A DNA stretch of 64,000 nt from Bacteroidota bacterium (GTDB lineage Bacteria; Bacteroidota; Bacteroidia; Flavobacteriales; Flavobacteriaceae), in the NCBI GenBank assembly GCA_027620655.1, contig JAQCDS010000001.1, forward strand, positions 372,001 to 436,000, given 5' to 3'. Positions 24,735 to 32,734 of this stretch are shown in pieces. The position numbers were made by a program, and so were the translations under genes. The notes under the pieces are model-generated. The model saw only the letters and a program-made list of their open reading frames with translations, made no database searches and had not been told where the DNA came from. Position 1 is the first letter of the stretch. Each line of letters starts with the position of its first letter.

Positions 24735-25898
24735 ATGAATCCTTCAGCAAAAGGTTGGCTAAAAAAATTGCTTAAAACCCTAGACCAACATCCCAATAAT
24801 AATGATGGTCTAATAGATTTTTACCCTATACTAAAGCGTGTTGGTTTTATTTATGGTAGTAACATAAGTGTTGCCAATAGTGTTTTTATAAATACTGATT
24901 TTACACAAGAAGAACGCTGCAAAATCAACCTTATACTTGCCTTATTTAAGGTGTATAAAAAAGAGAACAATACCGCTCAAGATTTTGTGCAATCCATCAA
25001 ATCATTTTACGAAAATATTGGGTTCTATAAAAAAAGTTTTATTGAGGAGCTTTTGGGTGAAGATGTTGAGTTGATCATTCATAAGCGCATTCAAATTGAT
25101 AGCAACGTCATTACCAAAAACTTTAATAATTCCTTAACCAACGCCCTACTGTTTATGGATGTTTTGGCATTTGATGTTTTTCTAAAAAAGCCTAAAGATG
25201 CTTTAGGCTATTTAAAAGAAATTGAATATAGCATCAGAACAGTAGTTACAGAGGCTCTAAATTCTAAATCTAAAAAAAATAAATACGATAAAAGTTTGAT
25301 TCGTTTGCTGGAAGCATCATTGCGTGTATCCAATACTAAAAATATAGCATTTGATACACTAAAAGCATCAACGTACTCTGAACTAGAACGCTTATATTTT
25401 TTAGATTTGGCGTGTATGGCGACATGGAGTGATCAAAAAATTGATAAAGATGAACAGCTTTATTTTATTAAATTAAAAGAAAAATTTGATTTTTCGAGCC
25501 AACAAATTGATGATGCCATTTTGTCCGTAGAAAACTTCTATATCAAATATAAAGATGATGTTGAATTACTCAGTACTAAAAACTTAGCAGAACGTTTCTA
25601 TGCTAATTCTAGTAAATTGGTCAAAAAACTCATTACCCGTAATAGCAAAAAACTTTATCAAGAATTAAAAGAAAGTAAAGAACTAATGGTATTGCTCTCT
25701 CAATCTACAGTACGAGATTTGACCGATGAAGAAGTCCATAAAATGCAAGAACAGTTGCTTGATGTTCTAAAATCTATTCCAAGTTTGGCTATTTTTATGT
25801 TGCCTGGTGGCGCTGTTTTATTGCCACTTTTTATAAAATTCATACCAAAATTATTACCTTCCGCATTTGACGATAACAGAATAGAAGACAAATCTTAA
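24735..25898 (+). CDS. LETM1-related protein
   Basis: A 387-aa protein whose last 50 residues (LTDEEVHKMQEQLLDVLKSIPSLA... then FMLPGGAVLLPLFIKFIPKLLPSAF) match the ribosome-binding-domain start and membrane segment of mitochondrial LETM1, in unusual C-terminal position. The rest is helical; residues about 215-300 (LDLACMATWSDQKIDKDEQLYF) resemble a TerB-like domain. Flavobacterial homologues are called LETM1-related biofilm-associated proteins. The C-terminal hydrophobic stretch may anchor it to the inner membrane. First gene of an operon with DUF1456 and DUF1684 genes. Role unknown. Confidence 0.78.
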   Translation: MNPSAKGWLKKLLKTLDQHPNNNDGLIDFYPILKRVGFIYGSNISVANSVFINTDFTQEERCKINLILALFKVYKKENNTAQDFVQSIKSFYENIGFYKKSFIEELLGEDVELIIHKRIQIDSNVITKNFNNSLTNALLFMDVLAFDVFLKKPKDALGYLKEIEYSIRTVVTEALNSKSKKNKYDKSLIRLLEASLRVSNTKNIAFDTLKASTYSELERLYFLDLACMATWSDQKIDKDEQLYFIKLKEKFDFSSQQIDDAILSVENFYIKYKDDVELLSTKNLAERFYANSSKLVKKLITRNSKKLYQELKESKELMVLLSQSTVRDLTDEEVHKMQEQLLDVLKSIPSLAIFMLPGGAVLLPLFIKFIPKLLPSAFDDNRIEDKS

Positions 25899-25907
25899 CA
25901 CCAAATA

Positions 25908-26156
25908 ATGGGACTAACCAACAATGATATTTTTAAAAAATTAAGAGTAGCACACAAATTGAGAGATGAAGATATCATCAAAATATGTGCATTAAAAGAT
26001 TTTAAAGTTACAAAAGGAGAAATTAATGCTCTTTTTAGAAACGAGAATCATCCAAAATTTATGCCCTGTGGCGATCAGTTTTTACGTAATTTTTTGGATG
26101 GCTTAATTATTCACCTAAGAGGTCCAATGCCGCAAAAACAAATCAAAAAATCATGA
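25908..26156 (+). CDS. DUF1456 family protein
   Basis: An 82-aa protein matching DUF1456 (YehS-like): LTNNDIFKKLRVAHKLRDEDI and FKVTKGEINALFRNENHPKFMPCGDQFLRNFLDGL are the domain's conserved helices. YehS of E. coli carries two such units (about 156 aa); here there is one. It starts 9 bases after the LETM1-related gene and overlaps the next start by ATGA. Biochemical function is not known. Confidence 0.85.
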   Translation: MGLTNNDIFKKLRVAHKLRDEDIIKICALKDFKVTKGEINALFRNENHPKFMPCGDQFLRNFLDGLIIHLRGPMPQKQIKKS

Positions 26157-27037
26157 AAAAATTATTTTTTTATTGCTTCATTCTTACACTATGTACTCAA
26201 TGTAAAAATGAGGTAAAAACGTTTCAAATTGATAAAGCCTATATCGAAAGTCTAGAAAAAGAAAGAAAAGATCGTGATGAAAGACGTGTAAAGTATTTAG
26301 AATTATGTGGTCTCTTCAAATTAGATACCACTGGAACCATTTTTGGAATCGATAAAAGCAATAAAGTCAGCACTTCACCTAATGAAATAAATCAAAATAT
26401 TGGGAAATTTCAATGGGATGGAAAAGCTTTTAACTTTGAGGCCTTCAATGACATCAAAATCACCGATAGCAATGGTACAGAAATACAAACTAAATCTTTG
26501 ATTTTAAACGCTATTGGCGACTCTGAAAAATTATTCTTTAATGCTATAAGTTGGCGCGTTATTACACGTTCTGGGGCCCTTTATTTGCGTGTTTGGGACA
26601 AAAACAACCCTGCTATTGATGCCTTTAAAGGATTTGAAAACTATGCGCCAAATTCAGCCTTTATTTTTGAAGCAGATTTTGAATATTTTTCGACTTCTAA
26701 ATCAGAATCTGTAGCCTCAAAATTGGGGGTTAATGATGTTGCAAATTTTATAGGTAAAGTGCAATTTCAATATGATGGAAAGCTCTATTCTCTTGAATTG
26801 GGCGAGCAAGGTTGGATGATGGTAGGCGATGCTACTTCGGGTGATAGTACCTATGGTGGCGGTCGATACATGTATATTGATTTACCAGAAACTAACGGAA
26901 AAGTGACCTTGGATTTTAATTATTTATACAATCCCCCCTGTCGTTATTCCGAGTATACAACCTGCCTTTTTCCACCAAGACAAAATATACTTCCAATCGC
27001 CATTGAAGCAGGAGAACTTCTGACTTTCAAAAAATAA
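26153..27037 (+). CDS. DUF1684 lipoprotein
   Basis: Lipoprotein of 294 aa; signal MKKLFFYCFILTLCTQC with lipidated C17. The DUF1684 domain fills the rest: an N-terminal R-x-K-Y-L pattern (RRVKYLELCGLFKL), central beta-rich region, a GGGRYMYIDLP stretch and the typical C-terminal NPPCRYSEYTTCLFPPRQN followed by LPIAIEAGE. It lies in the periplasm or on the outer membrane's inner face. Coupled to the DUF1456 gene. The family has no established biochemical function. Confidence 0.87.
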   Translation: MKKLFFYCFILTLCTQCKNEVKTFQIDKAYIESLEKERKDRDERRVKYLELCGLFKLDTTGTIFGIDKSNKVSTSPNEINQNIGKFQWDGKAFNFEAFNDIKITDSNGTEIQTKSLILNAIGDSEKLFFNAISWRVITRSGALYLRVWDKNNPAIDAFKGFENYAPNSAFIFEADFEYFSTSKSESVASKLGVNDVANFIGKVQFQYDGKLYSLELGEQGWMMVGDATSGDSTYGGGRYMYIDLPETNGKVTLDFNYLYNPPCRYSEYTTCLFPPRQNILPIAIEAGELLTFKK

Positions 27038-27048
27038 ATGAAAAAAAT

Positions 27049-27075
27049 GGTAACATTTTGGTCAAATAACGTCTT
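27049..27075 (+). promoter_or_regulatory. ECF-type promoter before the sigma factor gene at 27097
   Basis: GGTAAC (27049-27054), 15-base spacer, CGTCTT (27070-27075). This resembles ECF-sigma promoters (AAC-containing -35, CGTC -10) rather than TAnnTTTG, and lies 21 bases before the sigma gene, as expected for autoregulation. Confidence 0.45.
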
Positions 27076-27096
27076 ATTGATAGACAATTTAATAAT

Positions 27097-27594
27097 TTGA
27101 AGTCCACTAACGAAAATGAATTTGTAACGCTTGTGCAAAAGCATCAGAATTTGATTCACAAAATCTGTAGTTTGTACACAAAAAGTGATGCCGAACATAA
27201 AGATTTGTTTCAAGAAATTACCATACAACTCTGGAAAGCATACCCTAAATTTCGCGGCGACTCAAAATTTAGTACATGGATGTATAGAGTGGGATTGAAT
27301 ACTGCAATTACATTGTATCGAAAATCAAAACGAAGAATACAAAGTCAGAATATTGATGATTTTTCTTACAAAATTCCTCAAACAGAAGCCTACGACGATA
27401 CCGAAGATCAACAACTTCAATTGATTTATGAGGCCATAAAAGAACTTAATGACATTGAAAAAGCTTTGATATTCTTGTATTTAGAGAATAAAAATTACAA
27501 AGAAATAAGCGAAACTATCGGTATTAGTGAAGTAAATGCACGAGTAAAAATGAACCGTGTAAAGAAGAAATTAAAAAAACAGCTAAATCCCTAA
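27097..27594 (+). CDS. ECF RNA polymerase sigma factor, TTG start
   Basis: Sigma-70 family factor of the extracytoplasmic-function type, 165 aa. Region 2 spans LVQKHQNLIHKICSLYT to FSTWMYRVGLNTAITLYRK with the core-binding DLFQEITIQLWKA; region 4 is ELNDIEKALIFLYLENKNYKEISETIGISEVNARVKMNRVKKKL, a clear helix-turn-helix. The start is TTG at 27097; no in-frame ATG precedes region 2. Followed after 3 bases by a membrane protein that is probably its regulator. An ECF-like promoter lies just upstream. Confidence 0.9.
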   Translation: MKSTNENEFVTLVQKHQNLIHKICSLYTKSDAEHKDLFQEITIQLWKAYPKFRGDSKFSTWMYRVGLNTAITLYRKSKRRIQSQNIDDFSYKIPQTEAYDDTEDQQLQLIYEAIKELNDIEKALIFLYLENKNYKEISETIGISEVNARVKMNRVKKKLKKQLNP

Positions 27595-27597
27595 TTT

Positions 27598-28239
27598 ATG
27601 AAAGAATTAGAACGATTAAAAAAAGACTGGAATAAGCATCAAAATTTTCCAGAGTTGTCAAAAGAAGAGATTTATAAATTTTTACACAAAAAATCATCTT
27701 CAATTGTAAAGTGGATTTTTATCATAAGTTTACTAGAATTTGGGTTTTGGTTACTTATTGCATTAGCCACCAAAAACAATGAAGCGCAACAGCGTTTTGA
27801 CACCTATAACGTAGATCACATCATGATTCCTTTGATGGTAATTGGGTATGTTATTTTGATTTACTTTTTTGTGATATTTTATAAAAATTATAAAGAAATA
27901 TCTAATTCCGATTCTACAAAATCGCTCATGCAAAAGATTCTAAACACACGAAAAACAGTCAAACATTATGTGATTTTTAATTTAGTGTTTTTATTTGTTT
28001 CTTCAATAGTTGGAGCAGCCATAGAATTTTCAAATAACCCAGATTTAAAGCTCACTATTTTAAAATTTGAAAACACAAATGACCTGTATATTTTCTACGC
28101 CATTGTTATAGGAATTACACTAATTTCAATTGTAGTATTATCGGCAATTCTATTAGGGTTCTATTATTTAGTCTATGGGATTTTATTGAAGCGCTTAAAA
28201 CAAAATTACAAAGAACTGGAAGCCATAGAAGTAGAATAA
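27598..28239 (+). CDS. Membrane protein downstream of ECF sigma factor, possible anti-sigma factor
   Basis: A 213-aa protein with a cytoplasmic N-terminus of about 40 residues (LERLKKDWNKHQNFPELSKEEIYKFLHKKSS), then about four transmembrane segments near residues 40-58, 80-103, 122-142 and 158-188. The N-terminal KDWN start is common in proteins coded directly after flavobacterial ECF sigma genes. No zinc-binding anti-sigma motif (HX3CX2C) is present. Position suggests it holds or releases the sigma factor at the membrane; that is inference. Confidence 0.65.
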   Translation: MKELERLKKDWNKHQNFPELSKEEIYKFLHKKSSSIVKWIFIISLLEFGFWLLIALATKNNEAQQRFDTYNVDHIMIPLMVIGYVILIYFFVIFYKNYKEISNSDSTKSLMQKILNTRKTVKHYVIFNLVFLFVSSIVGAAIEFSNNPDLKLTILKFENTNDLYIFYAIVIGITLISIVVLSAILLGFYYLVYGILLKRLKQNYKELEAIEVE

Positions 28240-28281
28240 CTACCAATTGGGCTTTTGGTTTAGTGATTCATTTTCTGCAAG

Positions 28282-29046
28282 TTACTCTTGAGAAATCACT
28301 TTAAGAAAAGAAGGATGTTGCTCAATGGCATATTCGATTTTTTCAACAATCTGCTGGATCGTTTCATTATCATAATCAATCTCTAGTGGTGCTTTAATTT
28401 CCATGGATTGCAGAATATTTTTCTTTTTGATACGAATTCCTTTTTTATCAAAAGCTCGTCTAAAACCATCAATAACAATGGGGACAACAATAGGTTTGTA
28501 ATGCTTAATGATATGCGCAGTCCCCTTTCGAATAGGTTTAAAAGGCGTAGTAGTACCCTGAGGAAAGGTAATCACCCAACCATCATCAAGTGCCTTTTTA
28601 ATGTTCGAAATATCACTCATTTTTACCTGTCGATTGACATCTTTTCCAGAGGCACGCCAAGTTCTTTCGATATTAATAGATCCAGCATAAGCTAATATTT
28701 TGGGAAGCAATCCAGCTTTCATGGTCTCTTTGGCAGCAACATAATAAAGATTTAATTTTGGATGCCATAAATACCCCAAATTTTTTATAGAATCATCACG
28801 ACCACTTAGGGCAGCATTGAACACATGGAACATCGCTACAACATCGGCAAAATAGGTTTGATGATTTGAAATAAACAACACATTTGTTTCGGGAAGCTCT
28901 CTAAGAATATCAGAACCTTCAATTTTTAATTCATTAAATCCTTGGTAGCGTTGATGGCTTATCACTCCTAGAATGCGAATAATCCATTTTTTTATAAATA
29001 AATACTGGCCAAAAATGTTAGTCTTGAATAACCCCATAGAATTCAA
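28282..29046 (-). CDS. 1-acyl-sn-glycerol-3-phosphate acyltransferase-like (PlsC family)
   Basis: PlsC-family acyltransferase of 254 aa, expected to acylate lysophosphatidate or a similar lipid at the inner membrane. Block I reads SNHQTYFAD: H62 and D68 are separated by five residues instead of the canonical four (HX4D). Block III FPQGTTTP corresponds to FPEGTRS with Q in place of E. A positive cluster (FKPIRKGTAH) and block IV VVPIVIDG follow. These shifts are probably a clade feature. An alternative ATG lies three codons downstream. It is encoded after the NUDIX gene on the same strand. Confidence 0.83.
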   Translation of the reverse strand: MNSMGLFKTNIFGQYLFIKKWIIRILGVISHQRYQGFNELKIEGSDILRELPETNVLFISNHQTYFADVVAMFHVFNAALSGRDDSIKNLGYLWHPKLNLYYVAAKETMKAGLLPKILAYAGSINIERTWRASGKDVNRQVKMSDISNIKKALDDGWVITFPQGTTTPFKPIRKGTAHIIKHYKPIVVPIVIDGFRRAFDKKGIRIKKKNILQSMEIKAPLEIDYDNETIQQIVEKIEYAIEQHPSFLKVISQE

Positions 29047-29066
29047 AAATCAAATGCAAACCTAAG

Positions 29067-29714
29067 TTAATTTTTTATAATATCTTTTATCATATCCACA
29101 ATTTCTATCAGAATCATTGCGGTTGCCCCCCAAATAATATGTCCATCAAAATTAAAGGCAGGTACTTGAACGGTTGGACCATACGAAGTTGATACTTTTG
29201 TATGTATTTGAAAAGTGTCCTCCAAGAGCTTGTGTAGTGGAATTTCCACAATAGACTCCACCTCAGAGGTTTGCAGTTTAAATTTTGGAGTATGTACAGA
29301 AAAACCAACAAAAGGAAAAACCATAAAATTACTTGGTGGAATATATAAATTAGTCAATGCACATACCATTTCTACTTTGTTGGACTTTACTCCTATTTCT
29401 TCCCATGTCTCACGCAATGCCGTTTGCTCAAGATTTGCATCTTCAGGCTCAGGTTTTCCGCCTGGGAAGCCAATTTGCCCCGAATGTACACCATCATAAG
29501 ATTTTCGAACAATAAAAACAAGGTGTACATCATTGCATTTGTTGGGATAAAATAATGTCATAACAGCTGCTTTTTTTGCATCTTTTATTACAGATTTATT
29601 GCGTTCCAACAATTCTTTTCGAAATGGAGGTGCCATTTTCAATTGTGAAGCCAAACCTTTGAGTTCCAAATGTTTTATTTCTGATAATATTTTTTCAAAT
29701 GCATCAAATCTCAT
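29067..29714 (-). CDS. NUDIX hydrolase, CoA pyrophosphatase-like
   Basis: NUDIX enzyme of the NudL/YeaB branch that hydrolyses CoA derivatives to phosphopantetheine and 3',5'-ADP. The UPF0035-type pattern HSGQIGFPGGKPEPED directly precedes the NUDIX box, which ends ALRETWEEIGV. The C-terminal half has LYIPPSNFMVFPFVGF, typical for this branch. I chose the ATG at 29714 (MRFDAFEKIL) over a TTG three codons upstream. Divergent from the cyclophilin gene with 34 bases between starts. Confidence 0.88.
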   Translation of the reverse strand: MRFDAFEKILSEIKHLELKGLASQLKMAPPFRKELLERNKSVIKDAKKAAVMTLFYPNKCNDVHLVFIVRKSYDGVHSGQIGFPGGKPEPEDANLEQTALRETWEEIGVKSNKVEMVCALTNLYIPPSNFMVFPFVGFSVHTPKFKLQTSEVESIVEIPLHKLLEDTFQIHTKVSTSYGPTVQVPAFNFDGHIIWGATAMILIEIVDMIKDIIKN

Positions 29715-29748
29715 ATATTTCAAAACTAAATCAAACTGCTTTTATTTT

Positions 29749-30441
29749 ATGCGCTATACTGTATTGCTTTTTTTATTTTTTATAAGTTGTCAAGATAGTA
29801 AATCCGAAAAGAAAAATACAACCCTAAAATCAGTATCTGAGACCCCAACACTTACAACAAAAAAAGCAGTGAAAACATCAGAGAAACCTTTTCTTTTAAC
29901 AGACAAAAATGTAATGAAATTTTTCTTGGAATATGATAAAATTCACAAAGAAGATAAAGTTCGAATCTATACAGATTTTGGCGAAATTGATGTTAAACTT
30001 TTTGAAGCCACTAAATTTCATCGTTCAAACTTTATTTATTTAACTAAGAAAAAATATTTCGATAAAACTCAATTTTATAGAGTCATCAATAACTATATCA
30101 TTCAAGGGGGCAATAGTGATGATCAAAAAACACTAAACAAGCACAAAAAAATTGGACGCTATTTGCTACCCAACGACCACAAAAAAGGGTTCAAACACGA
30201 TAGAGGGATGGTAAGCATGCCAAGTAGTGCTGTGGAAAACCCCTATAAAATGGCCTCCCCTTTTGAGTTTTTTATTGTTCAACAACAAGGCGGTGCACAT
30301 CATCTTGATGGCGACTATGCTGTTTTTGGAAAAGTGATTCGAGGGATGGAAGTAGTCGATAAAATTGCTGCTGTTCCAACAGACAAAGGCGACTGGCCAC
30401 AAAGCAATGTTTATATCAATAAAATTGAAATCATCGACTAA
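29749..30441 (+). CDS. Cyclophilin-type peptidyl-prolyl isomerase, lipoprotein
   Basis: Lipoprotein PPIase of 230 aa; signal MRYTVLLFLFFISC with C14 lipidated. After a Lys/Thr-rich linker the cyclophilin fold begins at VRIYTDFGEIDVKLFE (about 75-90), with the catalytic-Arg region FYRVINNYIIQGG, the hydrophobic pocket GMVSMPS, FEFFIVQQQGG and HHLDGDYAVFGKVIRGMEVVDKI. It should help fold outer-membrane or periplasmic proteins. The start at 29749 is chosen because the longer frame from 29599 runs antisense through the NUDIX gene and lacks a signal at its own N-terminus. Confidence 0.92.
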   Translation: MRYTVLLFLFFISCQDSKSEKKNTTLKSVSETPTLTTKKAVKTSEKPFLLTDKNVMKFFLEYDKIHKEDKVRIYTDFGEIDVKLFEATKFHRSNFIYLTKKKYFDKTQFYRVINNYIIQGGNSDDQKTLNKHKKIGRYLLPNDHKKGFKHDRGMVSMPSSAVENPYKMASPFEFFIVQQQGGAHHLDGDYAVFGKVIRGMEVVDKIAAVPTDKGDWPQSNVYINKIEIID

Positions 30442-30498
30442 AATCAATTACTTTTTTTTACATTGTAAGACTTTAATTTTACGTTAAAACTAATTATT

Positions 30499-32625
30499 AT
30501 GAACAAACAAAAATACACAATCAAGATTGTACTCATCTACTTATGTACCTTCTCAATTGTTTTGAATTGCAAAAATAACAAGAGTACAACTAACGTACTA
30601 CTACAAGAATGGACTGGCCCCTATGGTGTTCCTGCTTTTGATAAAATGCAAGTTGCTGATATTCAGTCTGCTGTAGAGCAAGGCATGAAAGAAAATTTAG
30701 AAGAAATTGATGCTATTGCCAATTCTACTGAAGCTCCAACTTTTGAAAATACCATTGAAGCTATGGAACGCTCGGGATCAACTTTAGACAATGTTTTTAC
30801 CTATTATGGCATTTTGAGCAGCAATATGTCTTCGCCAGAATTTAGAGAAGTTCAGGCTACTCTTGCGCCAAAATTATCTGAATTTTCTTCAAAAATCAGT
30901 CAAAATCAAAAACTATTTGAGCGTATAAAAATAGTTTATGAAAATGCTCAAAAAACACCTTTAGAAGATGATCAACAACGTGTTGTAGAACTTATTTATA
31001 AAGGCTTTGCCATACGAGGTGCTGCACTTGATGAAGACAAAAAATCACGTTATGCAGCGATTGACAAAGAACTTTCAACATTGTATAATACCTTTTCCAA
31101 TAATGTTTTACATGACGAGGAAAACTATGTCACCTATCTTGATGACACCCAGCTTGGAGGACTTTCAGAAGGGTTTATAAAATCGGCAGCAGCCATTGCC
31201 AAAAGCAAAGGTCAAGACGGAAAATATGCAATTACCAACACCCGTTCCTCAATGGATCCTTTTCTAACTTACTCTACCGAAAGAGCTTTGCGCAAGCAAG
31301 TTTGGACCAATTATTATTCAAGAGGTGATAATAATGATGAATATGATAATAAAGCACTTATTGCAGAAATTCTAAAACTTAGACGAGAGCGTGTAGAACT
31401 TTTAGGACATCAAAATTATGCCGAATGGCGTTTACAAGATCGAATGGCCAAAACTCCAGAAAATGCCATGCAACTTATGGAAGCCGTTTGGCCGGCTGCC
31501 ATTGCTAGAGTCGCCGAAGAAGTCGCCGATATGCAAGCTATTGCCAATACGAATGGTGATAATATCACTATTGAACCCTGGGATTACCGCTATTACGCCG
31601 AAAAAGTACGTGTTGCAAAATATGATTTAAACAGTGATGAAGTCAAACAATACTTACAATTAGATAAACTTCGCGAAGCGATGTTTTATGTTGCAGGACG
31701 ATTATTTAATTACAAATTTGAACCCGTTCCTGTGGGTAGTGTCCCTGTCTTTCATGAAGATGTAAACGTTTGGGAGGTTACAGACTTGGATTCAGGAGAG
31801 CACATTGGCCTTTGGTATTTAGATCCCTTTGCAAGAGAGGGAAAACGCTCTGGGGCATGGGCCACAACCTACCGAAGCCACACCACTTTTGATGGTAAAA
31901 AAACTGTTTTGGCCTCCAATAATTCAAACTTCATAAAAGCAGCGCCAGGCGAAGCAGTCCTCATTTCTTGGGACGATGCCGAAACTTTTTTCCATGAATT
32001 TGGTCATGCGTTGCACTTCTTTTCTTCAAATGTAAAATACCCCACCCTAAATGGTGGTGTTCGTGATTATACCGAATTTCAATCACAGTTGTTGGAACGT
32101 TGGTTATCAACAGATGAAATCATCTCAAAATATTTGGTACATTACAAAACTGGAGAAGTTATCCCAGAAACTTTAGTGGCAAAAATTAAAAAAGCAGCCA
32201 CCTTTAATCAAGGCTTTGGAACTACAGAATATTTAGCTTCCGCACTAATGGATATGAAACTACACCTTGCCGACCCAGAGGGCATGGATGTTGGTGTTTT
32301 TGAAAAGGAAACTTTAGACGCTCTAAAAATGCCAAAAGAATTGCCGATGCGCCACCGAACACCTCACTTTGGTCATGTGTTTTCTGGAGAGGGCTACGCG
32401 ACGGCCTATTATGGCTATATGTGGGCGGATGTTCTTACGGCAGATGCCGCTGAAGCCTTTACAGAAAGTGAAGGCGGATTTTATGATAAAGATATGGCCA
32501 ATAAACTTGTAAAATACTTATTTGCACCACGTAATTCTATTGACCCTGCAGAGGCCTACCGCCTATTTAGAGGCCGTGATGCTCAAATTGAAGCCCTAAT
32601 GCGTGACCGTGGGTTTATCAATTAA
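30499..32625 (+). CDS. M3-family metallopeptidase (peptidyl-dipeptidase Dcp-like), lipoprotein
   Basis: Thimet-type zinc peptidase of 708 aa, closest in layout to bacterial Dcp, cleaving short peptides. A signal with lipobox VLNC (C24) places it on a periplasmic membrane face. HEFGH (499-503) is the zinc site; the downstream HFGHVFSGEGYATAYYGYMWADV carries substrate-binding His/Tyr residues. The N-terminal helical lid (AIANSTEAPTFENTIEAMERSG) is typical. A strong terminator follows at 32645-32672. It probably degrades oligopeptides released by other exported peptidases. Confidence 0.93.
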   Translation: MNKQKYTIKIVLIYLCTFSIVLNCKNNKSTTNVLLQEWTGPYGVPAFDKMQVADIQSAVEQGMKENLEEIDAIANSTEAPTFENTIEAMERSGSTLDNVFTYYGILSSNMSSPEFREVQATLAPKLSEFSSKISQNQKLFERIKIVYENAQKTPLEDDQQRVVELIYKGFAIRGAALDEDKKSRYAAIDKELSTLYNTFSNNVLHDEENYVTYLDDTQLGGLSEGFIKSAAAIAKSKGQDGKYAITNTRSSMDPFLTYSTERALRKQVWTNYYSRGDNNDEYDNKALIAEILKLRRERVELLGHQNYAEWRLQDRMAKTPENAMQLMEAVWPAAIARVAEEVADMQAIANTNGDNITIEPWDYRYYAEKVRVAKYDLNSDEVKQYLQLDKLREAMFYVAGRLFNYKFEPVPVGSVPVFHEDVNVWEVTDLDSGEHIGLWYLDPFAREGKRSGAWATTYRSHTTFDGKKTVLASNNSNFIKAAPGEAVLISWDDAETFFHEFGHALHFFSSNVKYPTLNGGVRDYTEFQSQLLERWLSTDEIISKYLVHYKTGEVIPETLVAKIKKAATFNQGFGTTEYLASALMDMKLHLADPEGMDVGVFEKETLDALKMPKELPMRHRTPHFGHVFSGEGYATAYYGYMWADVLTADAAEAFTESEGGFYDKDMANKLVKYLFAPRNSIDPAEAYRLFRGRDAQIEALMRDRGFIN

Positions 32626-32644
32626 ATTATTGCAACATACTTTT

Positions 32645-32672
32645 AAAAAAGCTCTCTTACGAGGGCTTTTTT
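32645..32672 (+). terminator. Rho-independent terminator after the M3 peptidase gene
   Basis: Twelve-base stem (A6 GCTCTC / GAGGGC T6, one G-T pair) with loop TTAC, ending in a T-run. The A-run on the left could also serve the reverse strand. Confidence 0.85.
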
Positions 32673-32712
32673 ATTTGTCTATCAAAATCTAAAAAATAAT
32701 AGATAAAAATTA

Positions 32713-32720
32713 TACATTTG
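32713..32720 (+). promoter_or_regulatory. Bacteroidota -7 box for oxyR
   Basis: TACATTTG fits TAnnTTTG and ends 14 bases before the oxyR ATG. No TTTG at the canonical distance upstream. Confidence 0.55.
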
Positions 32721-32734
32721 TATAAAACACGAAT

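Noticed and set aside
27038-27100. 20-codon ORF starting right after the DUF1684 stop
   Set aside because: It overlaps the ECF-type promoter and the sigma start, and its residues show no pattern; chance ORF.
29599-29748. 50-residue N-terminal extension of the cyclophilin gene
   Set aside because: Runs antisense through the NUDIX gene; the lipoprotein signal beginning at 29749 defines the start.
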